Assembly (NCBI GenBank): GCA_033977485.1 | Contig: CM066984.1 | Coordinates: forward strand, 32,717,501-32,781,500 | Source of the DNA: Hydrangea macrophylla | Lineage: Eukaryota; Streptophyta; Magnoliopsida; Cornales; Hydrangeaceae | Direction: 5' to 3' | Length of the DNA: 64,000 bases | Shown: piece by piece, positions 55,050 through 64,000 of the stretch | Layout of the letters: every line of letters starts with the position of its first letter | Numbering within the stretch: position 1 is the stretch's first letter | Notes under the pieces: model-generated | Databases searched by the model: none | What the model saw: the letters and a program-made list of their open reading frames with translations, nothing else | What the model was told of the DNA's origin: nothing | Position numbers and translations under genes: made by a program

Positions 55050-55111
<62 letters not shown>
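55049..55111. repeat. (TTA)n microsatellite
   Basis: About 20 uninterrupted TTA repeats inside LTR D. Confidence 0.95.
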
Positions 55112-55116
<5 letters not shown>

Positions 55117-55546
55117 TGTTAATTTATAAATGTTAAATGTTATTAATTGGTTTTTAAATTATGTAAAATTAGTTTTAATTCATTATAAAAATCTGGAATA
55201 TTATAATATAGTGTTTATGATATTCTGAAACTATTTCATTTATGTATATAATATTGATTATCCATTATTTTAAATAAATGATCAAGGGTTATTAATAAAA
55301 TATTTAAAAAATAGTTTTAAATATCTAAAAAGGTTTTAAAATACCATAAATAATATTTTAAGTATTCTGAAATATTATCTTATAATAATATCTTCATATT
55401 TTGTTAATATACTATATACATCATGTGTTATTCTTATTATTTATTTAATAAACAATGAGAAATGGTTTATTATTAAAATAATTAGGTAATAAATACCTAA
55501 TGACCACTTTTTAAGTATAGGAAAATTATATTAAATTTTCCTAAGG

Positions 55547-55551
55547 CCTAG
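55547..55551. repeat. Target-site duplication of solo LTR F (left)
   Basis: CCTAG, repeated at 58033-58037. Confidence 0.9.
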
Positions 55552-58032
55552 TGTAACACACGTACCCGGAGAACGGGTTAATTATTGTGTTAATATGCAT
55601 TAATTAGTATAATTAGTGTATAAATGGATTGAGGGGAGGCTTGGACTCGCCCATGTAAAAAGTGTTCAGAGAGGGACACTAGTTGGAAAAGTCCCCAGTG
55701 AGGTGGGACAGGTATTGAAATGGAACCCAGCGAAGGGTAAATTGGTAATTTGCATTTTAAATGATTAAATGCATTTTATGTGATTACGTGAATATTTGTT
55801 TATATGCTTTCATATTACATGATAATATGTGTTAGCATTAGTTTGGACACCCAACTAAGGGTATAAATGAAAAACATTTAAAATTAGTAGATGCGATAGT
55901 AATTTCACAAAATATGTGGGACCCACGTTGGGACCCATACGAAACTTAGAAAAACACTCATTGGATAATTGGGTAGTTAATGTAATGTTTGGGGGATTTC
56001 ATAATAAGAACTTAAGAAAATCCGGGGGTGTAAACGAAAATAGAGGGAATTGGTTGACACCTCATTTGCATGAGATGTTGGTGTGTCACTAGGAGAGTCG
56101 ATACTCTCAATTCACTGCAGAAACTAAACAAAAGAAAAGATATCACCGAGAGAGGAAAACGAGCTCGAGACGCCGACGTCGTTTTTCCGTCGTTCCGTCG
56201 CCGCCGTTCGTCGGATTCGCGAACCGAAGCAGTTTTCGGACTCGTGGAGGTGAGACGAACGTTTCTACACCCTTAATTTCTGTTTAAATTGCTAGATTTT
56301 AGTAGCTCGTACTTAACGGTGAGACGTCGTCTACCGAATTCTTGTAGCATTCTTGTTGGGGTAGAAATTGAGGTTCAATTGGTGAAATTCAGCACTTCTC
56401 TAGCTTAATCTTGGGTAAAATCTGTGTATAAGGTGAGTTTTCTAGCCTAAAAATGATTGTGTTTAATGTGTTCAAGGCTTCAAGTGGTGTTAGAGATATT
56501 AATCCTTGTTTAGAAGCTATTATATTGTTGGATTGATAATTTTATATCAATTTTATGAGAATTATGTGTTGATACATGTATATGTGCTTATATGTCTATG
56601 TGGTAGTCAATGAGCACTGGGGAAATGGTTCATTGTTGGGAGTAATAAGGGTGGTGAAGAGGAAGAATCCGATAAATACGGAAGTCCAAGGAATAGAAGT
56701 GGCCACGGGACCAAGGGAGGTCTTCGGGTCTGAATGAACCATATAACCGGTGACTCGGCGACTACGGTTGTGTTTTTATGTGTTAATCATAGCATTGCAC
56801 GTATTAAACATACAATCATGTTTAGAATGCTCACTAAACAAATTGCTTAAGAAAACCGTTTTCCTATTTCTGTTGTGGTACATAACAACCACCGCAGGTA
56901 CGGAGCAATACCCGGAGAGAAAGTGACGTGCTCAGGGAAAAGGGGAGAAGGTTTTGGAACTTGTAGATATGTTTTAAACTTATATTATAGTGTAACTAGT
57001 GGCTTGAGGTTCTCAACTTGAGGCTTGAGGTCTTAACTTGTGAATGGGAGAGATGGGGAGAGATGGGGGAGATGGGGGAGATTGAGCCTCATGCTTGTTA
57101 ATTTCTTTTGGAACTTGTAAAATGATGTAAAGCATGGTGTCTTTTATGTTAATGTTAATATTTAGGCTGTTGGAAATGAATTTGGGCCAAAACCATGTAT
57201 GTTGGAAGTGAAAAGTAGAACTTATGTATAATTCCTTTCGTTTTGCTCTAGTGGGGTGCAAGTAATGGATTTGACCATCTCGGCAAGTCCGGGTGTGTTG
57301 CTAGTGTCTCGGGCATGTTTCTTTAGTGTCTATAATGCTAGTTATAACTTTGAGTTAATTCTCAACAAGTTTTATAAACTTTGGATGTGAATTGAGTTTT
57401 AAAGTTGAAAATTTTGTTTTGGATCAAAAGAAATGAGTTTAAGATTGATTTGATCAAAATGTGAATATGATTCTATGATCCATACTTGACTTAAGTTTAA
57501 AAGTGTTTGGAAGTGTGTTGGAGATGTTTTCCCAAAGTTTCATAAGGTTTCCATGTGAATTGGTTGTGTTTTGGAAGTTAAAAACTTGTTTTGACAGCAA
57601 AGGAAATTGAGCAGCAGAAATTTGTGAAGGGGATCGATCCGCGATTTATGAGGGGATCGATCCGCCCTTTTTAGGGAACATTCTGCGAGAATTAATTCGA
57701 GATGGATCAATCCGCGAATTATGAAGGGATCGATCCGCCTTGTATTTTTCCCACAGCATGTCCGCTTTTACGGAAACATGCATAACTTCTTCTAGGAAAC
57801 TCGGTTTCGCGTGCCGTTTGTTGCGTTGGAACCGGGACTCAAAATTCTAACTTTTGGTATAAAATTTTTACATACTTTATAAATAACCATTTTGCCCTTG
57901 GGGGCTATTTTAGCACAATAGAATTCTTTAAAGTGTTTTTATTCACCTTTTCTTCCAGTTAGTGTATATTTTGGGTGCGATTACTCTTGTTACACGTGTC
58001 CTAATCCACCGGGGGTGGGTTGGGGTGTGACA
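55552..58032 (+). repeat. Solo LTR F (chromovirus type)
   Basis: 2481 bp from TGTAACACACGTACCCGG to GGGGTGTGACA, flanked by CCTAG. Its start (GCATTAATTAGTATAATTAG near 55597) and end (ACACGTGTCCTAATCCACCG near 57992) match the LTR of H in opposite orientation, so it is a related family on the plus strand. A splice-donor-like GTGAG follows GTGGAG at about 56248. No internal coding sequence is left. A GGGATCGATCCGC cluster lies at 57634-57741. Confidence 0.9.
57634..57741. repeat. GGATCGATCC palindrome cluster in LTR F
   Basis: Four copies in two pairs: GGGGATCGATCCGCG near 57634, GGGGATCGATCCGCC near 57652, GATGGATCAATCCGCG near 57702 and GGGATCGATCCGCC near 57727. The first pair is preceded by a GCAGCAGAAA word. 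The cluster lies 290-400 bp from the LTR 3' end, the same relative place as the cluster in E. Confidence 0.85.
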
Positions 58033-58037
58033 CCTAG
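58033..58037. repeat. Target-site duplication of solo LTR F (right)
   Basis: CCTAG, matching 55547-55551. Confidence 0.9.
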
Positions 58038-59033
58038 TTTCTCTATGTTATAAATTATTATTTATAAAACTCCAAACTTGAGTATTCTAATAATTGTTTA
58101 TTATTATGAAAGACCCGTTTGGTTGTATTTAAATTATTTAAATACCAAACAAGTTTCGAAAATTATGAAAAAAATAATACTAGCCTATTTTAAGGCCTAG
58201 TATTTAATAAAAATAATTATAAGGGTCAAATATCTTCCTAAAATATATTTTATTATTAGGGTGTTTTAAGTCTATTATTAGACGATTATAACTTCAATAA
58301 TTCATAATAAATAAACTGTAACTCAGAAAAATGCGCGGTCAGTTCTCAAAGTCTTAGAATAATGTTTAGAACGTCCCCTTAAAGTTTGGTGACCTTTTGA
58401 CACGGTCAAAAATAAAGTTTATCTATAGGGCCCAAACTGGTATAGAAAATCCAGCCTTTTATGCGACGGACTCCGATTTGAGTCTAGTCAATGGCGTTAG
58501 ACTCAAAATGATGTCTAGATCATCATGTTGAGGTTTAAGAACCCATCCAACATAATTACCATTATTCCCTTGATTCTAGTACGTTTATTAATCAACGTCC
58601 TATGGATTTATATACTTTGTAGGAACCACCGCTACGCTTGTTTCTACGCATCCGCATCGAGGTGAGTCGTCCTAACTCACTTGGTATATTATAGAATTAT
58701 TCTTTGTACATATATGTATACCCAGTGCGTCCTGTGTGGACGATACTAATAAGTATTAATCATGTGAATGTTGAGATTCCTATTTATATGATGAACGCAT
58801 GTTAGTTAACTATACTCTATGTCTAGTGAATAATATTTGACATTCTTGCTTATTATGTTTTCACGTTTATACAGTCACATGAACATTCATATGAACATAG
58901 TCGAGTCATAATGTCAATGTTGACGTCTGCATGGTTAGTCACGGGGACTAACCTACTCACATTGTTATACACATTGAATGGACCGCAGTGGTCCGAGTAG
59001 TACAGTCAAGTAAATGGGAACAACGATGAAACT

Positions 59034-59316
59034 GCTATAGGGCCCTGCTAGGCGACGATAGCCAGAGTTTCCATTGAAATCATTGAAGTTATGTATGAGT
59101 TGGTGGTTGATACGCTATAGGGCCATGCTAGGCGACGATAGCAAAGTATCCATCTCAATACAATAGTTACCTTTTGAATGCTATAGGGCCATGCTAGGCG
59201 ACAATAGCGCTGTAACTATTCTATTCTCCCGGCAAGGTCACGAGGACCTAAGAGTCCAATGATTACACTCTTTTAAAACCAAAATTTGCTATATGGCCCT
59301 GCTAGGCGACGATAGC
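59034..59316. repeat. Four dispersed copies of a 29-bp hairpin unit
   Basis: GCTATAGGGCC(A/C)TGCTAGG followed by CGACGATAGC recurs at 59034, 59114, 59180 and 59288. Each unit begins GCTAT and ends ATAGC, so it can form a small stem. Spacing is uneven (80, 66 and 108). It lies in the part of D after F. Confidence 0.85.
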
Positions 59317-59652
59317 AACGTAATCATTCTACTTTGAGCTAACGACGTTACACTGGTAATGTAACAAGTCACATGAGTCAGTTGTGGTGTCCATGGTTGA
59401 GTAAAAGTCGAATATATCGATACTGCATTGTGTCATCATACTACCATGTCATATGCTCATTACTGTTGTTTCAAGATATTGTTGTACCTGTATATCCTTA
59501 AATATATTAGGAGTGATCGGTTAAGACGATTTCACTTAACTTCAAAAGCTAACGGCTCCTTCCATGCCCTGGACATTTTACGTCTAGGTTATAATGAGGA
59601 GGACTATCAAGGTAACCATGAAAGTGAATATCACTATCCTCAAGATGGGAAC

Positions 59653-59801
59653 TATAACACCCGTATTTGTGTTATTGCTTTTGCATTATATTGTCATGCA
59701 TGATAATATGATGTGGCGTGTCTTATGACACATGGTTGAGTGAGTTTTGACTCACGAGTTGATTTGGGTGTCTGTATTAGAGAACCCTTTGAAACTGTGG
59801 T
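59653..59801 (+). repeat. Truncated 5' LTR of element G
   Basis: Starts TATAACACCCGTATTTGTG and matches 63852-64000 to the window end. It then runs into gag-like sequence. Both copies start TA where TG is expected. Confidence 0.75.
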
Positions 59802-59879
59802 GATTGAGGATTTGTTGTTGTGAAGTCTCTCCGAGTATGAGACGGTCATATGTTACAACACCCAACCGTTTCTCTCGTT

Positions 59880-60218
59880 GAGGAAGCTGCTCGTATTGCT
59901 GAGAAAAGTGTCGACAGATATCGACAGGGACAATAAGGGAAGAGAGCAAATGACAGTCGGGGTAGGAGTCAAGGGAATGCGAAGAAACCGTTTACGCAAG
60001 GTTCGGGATCATATGTGAGTAGCCAAGGAGGGAGTACGTTCATGGGGGACTCGAGACCGTTGTGTCCAACATGTAACCTGCGACACAGAGGAACTTGCTA
60101 CCAATTGAGCACCTGTTACTTTTGCAAGTAGTTAGGACACATATCCCGAAATTGTCCTTTGAATGCAAACTCGACCACACCAAATACCTTTCCGAATACG
60201 AAGAGCTACAACCCATAA
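59880..60218 (+). pseudogene. Gag middle part of element G (broken)
   Basis: The frame gives SLVEEAARIAEKSVDRYRQG, then CPTCNLRHRGTC and CYFCK followed by a stop and LGHISRNC, zinc-knuckle motifs of the chromovirus Gag tail. At least three stops lie here (about 59935, 60129 and 60216), most readable as C to T changes. The Gag N-terminus is absent because of the 5' deletion. Confidence 0.75.
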
Positions 60219-61511
60219 ATGAGAGGAAAATGTTTTGAGTGTGGACAACCGGGACACATAGCAAAGAACTGTCCGAGTAAAAGACAACCGGGAATGAGTA
60301 TCGGGGCATCGAGTGTGCCAAGCGGATCAAGGGTAGAACCTCGAGTGGATAAAGGGAAAGGAGTCGCGCAACAACAAGGACGATACTTCCAGCTCAGGCC
60401 GGGGAATACGGATGATATTGTCGTATCAGGTATTCTTCCTATTTGTTCGTATCCTGCACGTATACTTATGGATTCTGGTTCAACGCATTCATTCGTATCA
60501 CGTGATTTTGTTAAGCATTTAACTGTTAAGTCAGAACCGTTAGGATATGACTTGTGTGTATCATTGCCTAGTAGTGAACCGCTAGTTACTTCTTCGATAT
60601 TCAAGTCATGTGAGATCAAGATAGGTGATAAAGTCTTGAGCGTTGATTTGATTCCGTTGACAGTGAACTACTTTGATGTTATCTTGGGTATGGATTGGTT
60701 GTCAGTTAATCAAGCCAAAATCGATTGTGAACAGAAACGGGTTAGTTTCTATCCGTCAGGGCGAGAAGAGTTTACTTTTCAGGGTAAGGGAGTGATCGTA
60801 CCGCCGTACTTGATATCGGCGATTCAAGCAAGTAAGATGTTGAAGAAGGGTTGTTCGGGTTTCTTATGTTCAATTGTCGACACGCGAATTCTTGGACCAC
60901 TAATAGAAGACATTTCAGTAGTTCGAGAATTTCCAGATGTTTTTCCCGATGAGTTACCCGACGTATTGATTGAAAGAGAACTTGAGTTCACAATAGAAAT
61001 AGTACCAGGGTCACAACCGATATCTAAAGCGCCGTACCGAATGGCACCGATAGAGTTGAAAGAATTGAAGGTTCAGTTACAAGAACTACTTGAGAAGGGT
61101 TTTATCCGACCGAGTGTTTCGCCGTGGGGAGCTCCCATCTTGTTTGTGAAGAAGAAAGATGGAACAATGCGTATGTGCATCGATTACCGAGAGTTGAATA
61201 AGTTGACCGTCAAGAACAAGTATCCGTTGCCGCGAATAGATGACTTGTTTGATCAATTACAAGGGGCTCAGGTATTTTTGAAGATCGACTTGAGATCCGG
61301 TTACCATCAGTTGAAAGTCAAAGAGGAAGATGTTGAGAAGACAGCTTTCAGGACTCGATATGGTCACTTTGAATTTCTGGTTATGCCGTTTGGAGTGACT
61401 AACGCACCAGTTGCTTTCATGGACTTGATGAACCGGGTTTTCAAGGACTACTTAGATGAGTTTGTCATTGTGTTCATAGATGACATCCTAATCTACTCCA
61501 AAAGCATTTAA
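60219..61511 (+). CDS. Gag end, protease and RT of element G
   Basis: 430 codons, the longest open part of G. The ATG at 60219 is internal to the original Gag and is not its true start. It begins with a CCHC knuckle ([14 protein letters not shown], residues 5-18). The protease site is [14 protein letters not shown] near residue 80. RT has [50 protein letters not shown] and the catalytic [13 protein letters not shown]. It ends at a TAA (61509-61511) within the loop after the catalytic motif. The RT continues in the same frame afterwards. Confidence 0.92.
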   Translation: MRGKCFECGQPGHIAKNCPSKRQPGMSIGASSVPSGSRVEPRVDKGKGVAQQQGRYFQLRPGNTDDIVVSGILPICSYPARILMDSGSTHSFVSRDFVKHLTVKSEPLGYDLCVSLPSSEPLVTSSIFKSCEIKIGDKVLSVDLIPLTVNYFDVILGMDWLSVNQAKIDCEQKRVSFYPSGREEFTFQGKGVIVPPYLISAIQASKMLKKGCSGFLCSIVDTRILGPLIEDISVVREFPDVFPDELPDVLIERELEFTIEIVPGSQPISKAPYRMAPIELKELKVQLQELLEKGFIRPSVSPWGAPILFVKKKDGTMRMCIDYRELNKLTVKNKYPLPRIDDLFDQLQGAQVFLKIDLRSGYHQLKVKEEDVEKTAFRTRYGHFEFLVMPFGVTNAPVAFMDLMNRVFKDYLDEFVIVFIDDILIYSKSI

Positions 61512-61817
61512 GATCACGAGCATCATTTGCGATTAGCTTTACAACGATTGCGTGAAAAGAGATTATTCGGCAAATTGAAGAAGTGTGAGTTTTGGTTAAC
61601 CGAGATAGCTTTCCTTGGACATATAGTGTCGGCAAAGGGAATTTCTGTAGACCCTCAGAAGATAGAAGCAGTTACCAACTGGGTGAGACCAACGAATGTG
61701 ACAGACATCAGAAGTTCCCTAGGATTAGCTGGGTATTATCGGAGATTTGTAAAAGACTTTTCGCGTATAGCAATGCCGATGACACAGTCAATGAGAAAAG
61801 ATATTGCTTTTGTTTGA
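61512..61817 (+). pseudogene. RT thumb of element G
   Basis: Same frame as the previous segment after the [42 protein letters not shown] and [17 protein letters not shown] form the thumb of gypsy RT. It stops at a TGA (61816-61818), at a codon that is tryptophan in element H. Confidence 0.9.
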
Positions 61818-61818
61818 A

Positions 61819-62066
61819 GTCCAGAATGTGAAGAAAGTTTTCAAGAGTTGAAGAGCCGATTAGTGAAAGCACCAATTTTAGCCGTTCCGTCAGGGACTGA
61901 AGAGTTTATTATCTACAGCGATGCTTCATATAGAGGTTTAGGTTGCGTTCTTATGCAAGGTGACAAAGTGATTGCATATACGTCAAGACAACTTAAACCG
62001 CATGAAAAGAATTATCCAATACATGGTCTAGAATTGGCCGTCGTGATTTTTGCATTGAAGATTTAG
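61819..62066 (+). pseudogene. RNase H first part of element G
   Basis: Continues in frame after the TGA with [30 protein letters not shown] (catalytic aspartate) and [18 protein letters not shown] (catalytic glutamate). It ends at a TAG (62065-62067), where element H has tryptophan. Confidence 0.9.
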
Positions 62067-62909
62067 CATCATTACCTATATGGGGAGAAATGTGAGATCT
62101 ATACGGATCATAAGAGTTTGAAGTACCTGTTTACACAACGAGATTTGAACATGAGGCAAAGGAGATGGTTAGAGTTGATGAAGGACTATAACTTGTCAAT
62201 TCAGTATCATCCCGGCAAGGCGAATGTCGTCGCCGATGCTCTTAGTCGCAAAGTACCAACCAACACCACATCAGATTTGACTTCTCAGAAAGAACTGATA
62301 CGAGATATGGAGAATTTGGAGCTTGAAGTGATACCGAGGATTGAAAGTGGCTTGATGTCGACGATGGTGGCACAACCACTCTTGATTCACGAGATCGTAG
62401 AGAAACAACTTCAAGATGTAGCTTTGAAGAAGATTTGTGATGAGATTCCGATGGGCAAACAACCGGGATTTACTTTTGAAAATGATGTTTTGAGATTAAG
62501 GGGTAGAATTTGTGTGGCTAAAAAGAGGGAGTTAAAACGGAACATCCTAGAGGAAGCACACAATATGAAGTATATCGTTCATCCGGGAAGCACCAAGATG
62601 TATAGAGATTTGAGACATGTTTATTGGTGCCCGGGAATGAAGAGAGAAATAGCACGTTACGTTTCGCGTTGTACTAGTTGTCAACAAGTAAAGGCCGAGC
62701 GCCAAGTACCCTCGGGATTGTTACAACCGTTACCGATAGCCGAGTGGAAATGGAAGCACATAACAATGGATTTTGTTAGCGGATTTCCGAGATCGAAGAA
62801 ATCGAATACCATCATTTGGGTGATCGTTGATTGTTTGACGAAGTCGTCGCACTTTCTACCTATCCGAACAACTAAGCCAATGACGTTAGCTAAGTTGTAT
62901 ATTCGCTAA
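62067..62909 (+). pseudogene. RNase H end and integrase of element G
   Basis: In frame after the [39 protein letters not shown] and ADALSRK close RNase H. The integrase zinc finger ([26 protein letters not shown]) and the core start ([26 protein letters not shown]) follow. A stop at 62908-62910 interrupts the core. The catalytic continuation is in the next segment. Confidence 0.9.
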
Positions 62910-62910
62910 A

Positions 62911-63332
62911 TTGTGAGACTACATGGTATCCCAGTTTCTATCATTTCGGATAAGGATAGTAGTTTTACATCGAAGTTTTGGAGAGCCTTACAAGAAGCAA
63001 TGGGTACCAAATTGTACTTTAGTACCGCTTTTCATCCTCAGACCGATGGCCAATTAGAGAGAGTAATTCAGATTTTGGAAGACATGCTTCGGTTATGTGT
63101 ACTTGATTTCCAGGGTGATTGGGAAGACCACCTGCCGTTAATTGAGTTCGCATATAACAACAGTTTTCAGTCGAGTATTAGAATGGCTCCTTATGAAGCT
63201 TTATATCGTCGTGTATGTCGTTCACCAATTAGTTGGACAGAGGTGGGAGAAAGAAAGATTGAAGGGCCAAAAATTGTACAAGAAATGACGGATAAGATAA
63301 AGGTAATTAGACAACGGTTACTGACAGCCTAG
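62911..63332 (+). pseudogene. Integrase core C-terminal part of element G
   Basis: In frame: [20 protein letters not shown] with the second catalytic aspartate, [19 protein letters not shown] with the catalytic glutamate, and [20 protein letters not shown]. It ends at a TAG (63330-63332 region), where H has glutamine. Confidence 0.9.
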
Positions 63333-63809
63333 AGTAGGTATAAGAGTTATGCCGACAAGCGCAGACGGCCGTTGGAACTCGATGTAGGAGACTTGGTGTA
63401 TTTGAAGGTGTCACCTTCAAAGGGAATAACCAGATTTGGTAGATACGGGAAACTCAGTCCGAGGTATGTAGGACCTTTTGAGATTATTGGGAGAGTTGGA
63501 CCCGTAACTTATCGTTTGAAATTGCCAAGTGAGTATACTCAAGTGCATAATGTGTTTCATGTATTATTGCTACGTAAACACTTAGCGGAGGATAGAGATC
63601 AAGTGATGACTCCGACGCCGAATGAGATTCAGAGTGATTTGACGTACGTTGCGTATCCGGTAGAGATCTTGGATCGGAAGGATCAAGTCTTACGGAACAA
63701 AGTAATACCCAAAGTGAAGGTGTTATGGCGTAGCCAAACTACAGAAGAGATGACGTGGGAAATAAAAGATGAGATGCGTACTCAGTATCCGCACCTTTTT
63801 GAGACATAA
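63333..63809 (+). pseudogene. Integrase C-terminus and chromodomain-like tail of element G
   Basis: In frame: SRYKSYADKRRRPLELDVGD, KLSPRYVGPFEIIGRVGPVT, a VHNVFHVLLLRKHL block and a final EILDRKDQVLRNKVIPKVKV with EEMTWEIKDEMRTQYPHLF. It is the counterpart of the tail of H and thought to bind chromatin marks. It ends with the natural stop TAA at 63807-63809, about 20 bases before the 3' untranslated region and purine tract (63836-63850). Confidence 0.9.
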
Positions 63810-63835
63810 GGTACAAGTTTGGGGACAAACTTCTT

Positions 63836-63850
63836 TTAAGGGGGAGAGTA
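63836..63850 (+). other. Polypurine tract of element G
   Basis: AAGGGGGAGAGTA directly before the 3' LTR start at 63852. Confidence 0.75.
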
Positions 63851-63851
63851 T

Positions 63852-64000
63852 TATAACACCCGTATTTGTGTTATTGCTTTTGCATTATATTGTCATGCAT
63901 GATAATGTGATGTGGCGTGTCTTATGACACATGGTTGAGTGAGTTTTGACTCACGAGTTGATTTGGGTGTCTGTATTAGAGAACCCTTTGAAACTGTGGT
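63852..64000 (+). repeat. 3' LTR of element G (start only)
   Basis: 149 bp visible, one substitution (A/G near 63907) from 59653-59801. Continues past the window end. Confidence 0.85.

Larger units (their letters stand above)
51198..59652 (+). repeat. Large LTR D (TGTAATACCCG type), interrupted by E and F
   Basis: Begins TGTAATACCCGTAAAATT, the start shared with the minus-strand reading of the H LTR. The pieces 51198-52048, 54246-55551 and 58038-59652 are continuous once the two solo LTRs and their duplications are taken out (about 3.8 kb). A transcribed-region signature with a splice-donor-like CAGGTAAAC lies at about 51926-51934. Its 3' end is not recognised. It is cut at 59653 by the start of element G, so D may be a partial LTR or an LTR plus leader. 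Confidence 0.5.
59653..64000 (+). mobile_element. Ty3/gypsy chromovirus-type element G, cut by window end
   Basis: LTR start copies at 59653-59801 and 63852-64000 share 149 bp with one difference. Between them lies a gag-protease-RT-RNase H-integrase-chromodomain-like polyprotein on the plus strand, of the same lineage as H. The left LTR is followed within 150 bp by gag sequence, with no primer site. The 5' end of the element has therefore probably been deleted from within the LTR into gag. Several in-frame stops disable it. The right LTR runs off the window. Confidence 0.9.

Noticed and set aside
56070..56276. Arginine-rich 68-codon frame in solo LTR F
   Set aside because: Lies in the transcribed leader part of an LTR, with no homology recognised and no internal element.

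Overview
The window looks like nuclear DNA of a flowering plant, probably a eudicot with a transposon-rich genome. It is AT-rich, has no operon-like gene packing, and almost every protein-coding signal is a gag, protease, integrase, reverse transcriptase (RT) or RNase H fragment of a plant LTR retrotransposon. I found no host gene, rRNA, tRNA or CRISPR array. The species cannot be named from this sequence.

Layout. (1) 1-8248: minus-strand Ty1/copia element A, cut by the window start, with a long 5' LTR at 5390-8248 that carries foreign sequence at about 6.6-7.9 kb. (2) 8249-8754: plus-strand remnant of an LTR from the same family as T. (3) 9000-27328: minus-strand Ty3/gypsy element T of Tat type, with two RNase H domains and an antisense spliced-looking ORF. 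It has LTRs at 9000-9624 and 26703-27328 and a GTTTC target duplication. Its protease gene is split by (4) plus-strand copia element J, 16277-24703, with nearly identical 1.62-kb LTRs and a CCTTT duplication. (5) 29111-32034: short non-autonomous LTR element L (minus), with near-identical LTRs, one unknown ORF, and a Mutator-like MITE inside its 5' LTR. (6) 32-38.5 kb: hAT-like and fold-back elements, a poly-C tract, a tandem repeat and a 5'-truncated copia fragment K with its 3' LTR. (7) 38500-47006: minus-strand chromovirus-type gypsy element H, AATAT duplication, with a mildly broken polyprotein. (8) 48292-48642: hAT-type MITE. (9) 49347-64000: a nest of LTRs. LTR C is followed by LTR D, which holds two solo LTRs, E (52049-54240, AAAGT) and F (55552-58032, CCTAG). 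D is then followed by chromovirus element G (59653 to past the window end).

How the parts fit. The elements form a readable insertion stratigraphy. J is younger than T, the MITE is younger than L, and E and F are younger than D. LTR divergence agrees: L has one substitution and one indel, J four substitutions and one indel, H roughly 30 substitutions, and T clearly more. No element here has an intact full set of enzymes. J lacks most of RNase H, L has no enzymes at all, and the others carry stops, frameshifts or deletions. J and L must therefore have moved using proteins supplied by other copies.

The most unusual signals are these. Dense clusters of short self-complementary motifs occur in several unrelated LTRs or leaders, each family with its own palindrome. 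Element L has a 43-bp addition at one end whose structure matches mis-annealing of the primer-binding-site copy during reverse transcription. A fold-back MITE lies directly downstream of L's LTR TATA box. Element T has an antisense gene with its own promoter-like TATA and splice sites.
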